The notes under the pieces were generated by a model that was given only the letters and a program-made list of their open reading frames with translations, was not told the DNA's origin and did not search any database. The position numbers and the translations under genes are program-made. DNA of 6,470 nucleotides, taken from NCBI GenBank assembly GCA_021286885.1, contig JAJTBM010000176.1:1-6470 (forward strand). The letters run 5' to 3'. Shown piece after piece: positions 5,226 to 6,470 of the stretch (position 1 is the stretch's first letter; each line of letters begins with the position of its first letter). The stretch comes from Rhodocyclales bacterium. GTDB taxonomy: Bacteria > Pseudomonadota > Gammaproteobacteria > Burkholderiales > Rhodocyclaceae.

Positions 5226-6470
5226 TCAGGACAGGCGATCCGGTGCGCTGGTGTTGATGAACTCGTAGGTGGCCTGGTCGAAGTTGGTGCCCCGGTTCAC
5301 CAGCCCGGTGAGGCGGATCTGGCGCACGTTGCCGGTGTGCAGTTCCAGCACCCGGTCACCGTGGAACCAGCCCCCCGGCAGCACGATGCTGGCGGCGGCG
5401 TGCATGGCCGGAATCTCCGGCAGGGTGAAGGCCTGCACATAAGGCTCGGTGGGGCTCACGTTGAGGCCGGTGGGGCGTACCGCCACCACAGTGGGCAGCC
5501 CCGGCAGCAGGTGAATGCCGGCCAACATGCTGCCATCGGCTTCAAACATCAGCCAGCTCACCTGGCCGAGCAGGTACTGGCTGCCATCGCCCGGCTTGAT
5601 GCCCACCAGTTGATGGTGCTCGATGCGTTGCCCCGGTTGGCGGCGGCGCAGCCGGAAGCCCGACACCGAGTGATCCACCGTTTCCCACTCGTCGATGGGG
5701 TGGCCCCGGCGGATTGCCTCGGCTTCTGGGTCGCGGATCACGGCGGGCTCGTCATCCACCCGGGCGCCAAAGGTGATCACGTTCATGTCGTAGCGTCGGC
5801 CCAGGGTCTGGCGCCGGTTGGGAGACACAAAATCCTGGCCGGACACCAAGAGCCCAATGGCCTGCCAGTCGGCACAGATCCGGTTGAAGCCGGTCTTGGC
5901 CCGGCGTGGGAAACGCCGCCCCGCCGCCGACATGCCCCAGGGGCGGTAGAGGGAAACCAGCAGCCGGGCACAGGCCGGCTGGGTGCAATCATCGCCCAGG
6001 CCCAGGGAGGCCGGGGTGGTGCCTTGCTTGAATTCGGCCAGCATGGCTTTGATCTGGGCGGCGAGCCGGTGGCCGTCAAAGCGCCGGATGCCTTCGCGCC
6101 GGCCCAGCAGGGCCAGGGGGCGCAGGCCGTGATCCTGGGCGGGATCAAGCCCGTAGGCGCGTCCGTCGTCCCCTTCGGAGTTGGCCTGCAGGATGCAATA
6201 CGGCGCAAAGCGCTGGGCCCAGCGGCAGATCCAGTTCAGCTCCCGTTGGTTGCGCCCGTAGGGATTGGTCAGATCCACCAGCAGCAGTGCCACATAGGCT
6301 TCTTCGGGGCTCTGGGCCTTCCAGGTGTTGTTGAGGGGGTCGATGACCCGGCTGTGGCTCACACCCAGGCGTTCGGCTTCCTGGTAGGCGCCGTGCACCT
6401 GAAGCCAGGCGCCGGGGGGTTCGGCCCGGTGGGCCCGGTAGTGCTCGATGATGGTCTGGCCCAGATACTT
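5226..6470 (-). CDS. Uncharacterised protein with PilZ-like C-terminal segment, 5' end outside window
   Basis: I cannot name this gene. The frame runs open to the window edge: 414 residues are visible, and the codons before GTG 6398 read KYLGQTIIEHYRAHRAEPPG then AWLQ, so that GTG is an internal valine. No signal peptide or membrane segment is seen. The first visible part is helical, with a W-x(5)-Y-x(2)-A-E-like pattern near 6360-6410, then AYVALLLVDLTNPYGRNQRE (6246-6305). The middle is Arg-rich. DHSVSGFRL (from 5675 downwards) fits the D/N-x-S-x-x-G motif of PilZ domains, and the following strands LVGIKPGDG, LLGQVSWLMFEADGS and LAGIHLL resemble the rest of a PilZ beta-barrel. The RxxxR motif that normally contacts cyclic di-GMP is not evident upstream. 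A cytoplasmic signalling protein, possibly a degenerate cyclic di-GMP receptor, is the best guess. Codon use and GC match the neighbours. It converges on phoR across the shared terminator. Confidence 0.8.
   Translation of the reverse strand, partial: KYLGQTIIEHYRAHRAEPPGAWLQVHGAYQEAERLGVSHSRVIDPLNNTWKAQSPEEAYVALLLVDLTNPYGRNQRELNWICRWAQRFAPYCILQANSEGDDGRAYGLDPAQDHGLRPLALLGRREGIRRFDGHRLAAQIKAMLAEFKQGTTPASLGLGDDCTQPACARLLVSLYRPWGMSAAGRRFPRRAKTGFNRICADWQAIGLLVSGQDFVSPNRRQTLGRRYDMNVITFGARVDDEPAVIRDPEAEAIRRGHPIDEWETVDHSVSGFRLRRRQPGQRIEHHQLVGIKPGDGSQYLLGQVSWLMFEADGSMLAGIHLLPGLPTVVAVRPTGLNVSPTEPYVQAFTLPEIPAMHAAASIVLPGGWFHGDRVLELHTGNVRQIRLTGLVNRGTNFDQATYEFINTSAPDRLS

Noticed and set aside
6396..6398. 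GTG as the start of the unknown minus-strand gene
   Set aside because: The frame stays open to the window edge, and the upstream residues continue the same helical pattern, so the gene very likely begins outside the window.

Overview
The window carries ordinary housekeeping and regulatory genes. It most likely comes from a GC-rich betaproteobacterium of the Rhodocyclales or a relative. That placement is inferred from the F1 beta and epsilon sequences, the linkage of a DUF971 gene to ubiE and ubiJ, and the form of PhoB/PhoR. It is not a database result. I see no insertion sequence, phage gene, CRISPR array, tRNA or rRNA, and no convincing undescribed multi-gene system. The points of interest are in regulation, start-codon choice and one poorly characterised protein.

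Layout, left to right. (1) Positions 1-887, plus strand: the end of the ATP synthase operon, with the C-terminal part of atpD (beta) and complete atpC (epsilon), separated by a 63-nt gap that holds a perfect 8-bp inverted repeat. (2) Positions 888-1025: a convergent gap with a strong hairpin terminator flanked by A- and T-tracts, so it can end both atpC and the facing ubiJ transcript. (3) Positions 1026-2886, minus strand: a probable operon transcribed in the order DUF971 gene, ubiE, ubiJ. UbiE methylates the ring in ubiquinone/menaquinone synthesis and UbiJ is the lipid-binding accessory factor. The usual next gene, ubiB, is not there. (4) Positions 2887-3056: a divergent promoter region with a Pho-box-like sequence placed 10 bp upstream of a -10-like hexamer in front of phoB. 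(5) Positions 3057-5101, plus strand: the phosphate-response pair phoB-phoR. No ATG, GTG or TTG lies at a normal distance from the good phoR ribosome binding site, but an ATT does. (6) Positions 5150-5189: a second two-way terminator. (7) Positions 5226-6470, minus strand: the 3' part of a gene for a large protein of unknown function with a PilZ-like C-terminal segment. Its start lies beyond the window.

The genes work in related areas: proton-driven ATP synthesis, the quinone pool that feeds the respiratory chain, and sensing of inorganic phosphate, a substrate of ATP synthase. The transcription units are nevertheless separate, and nothing in the sequence shows that they are co-regulated.
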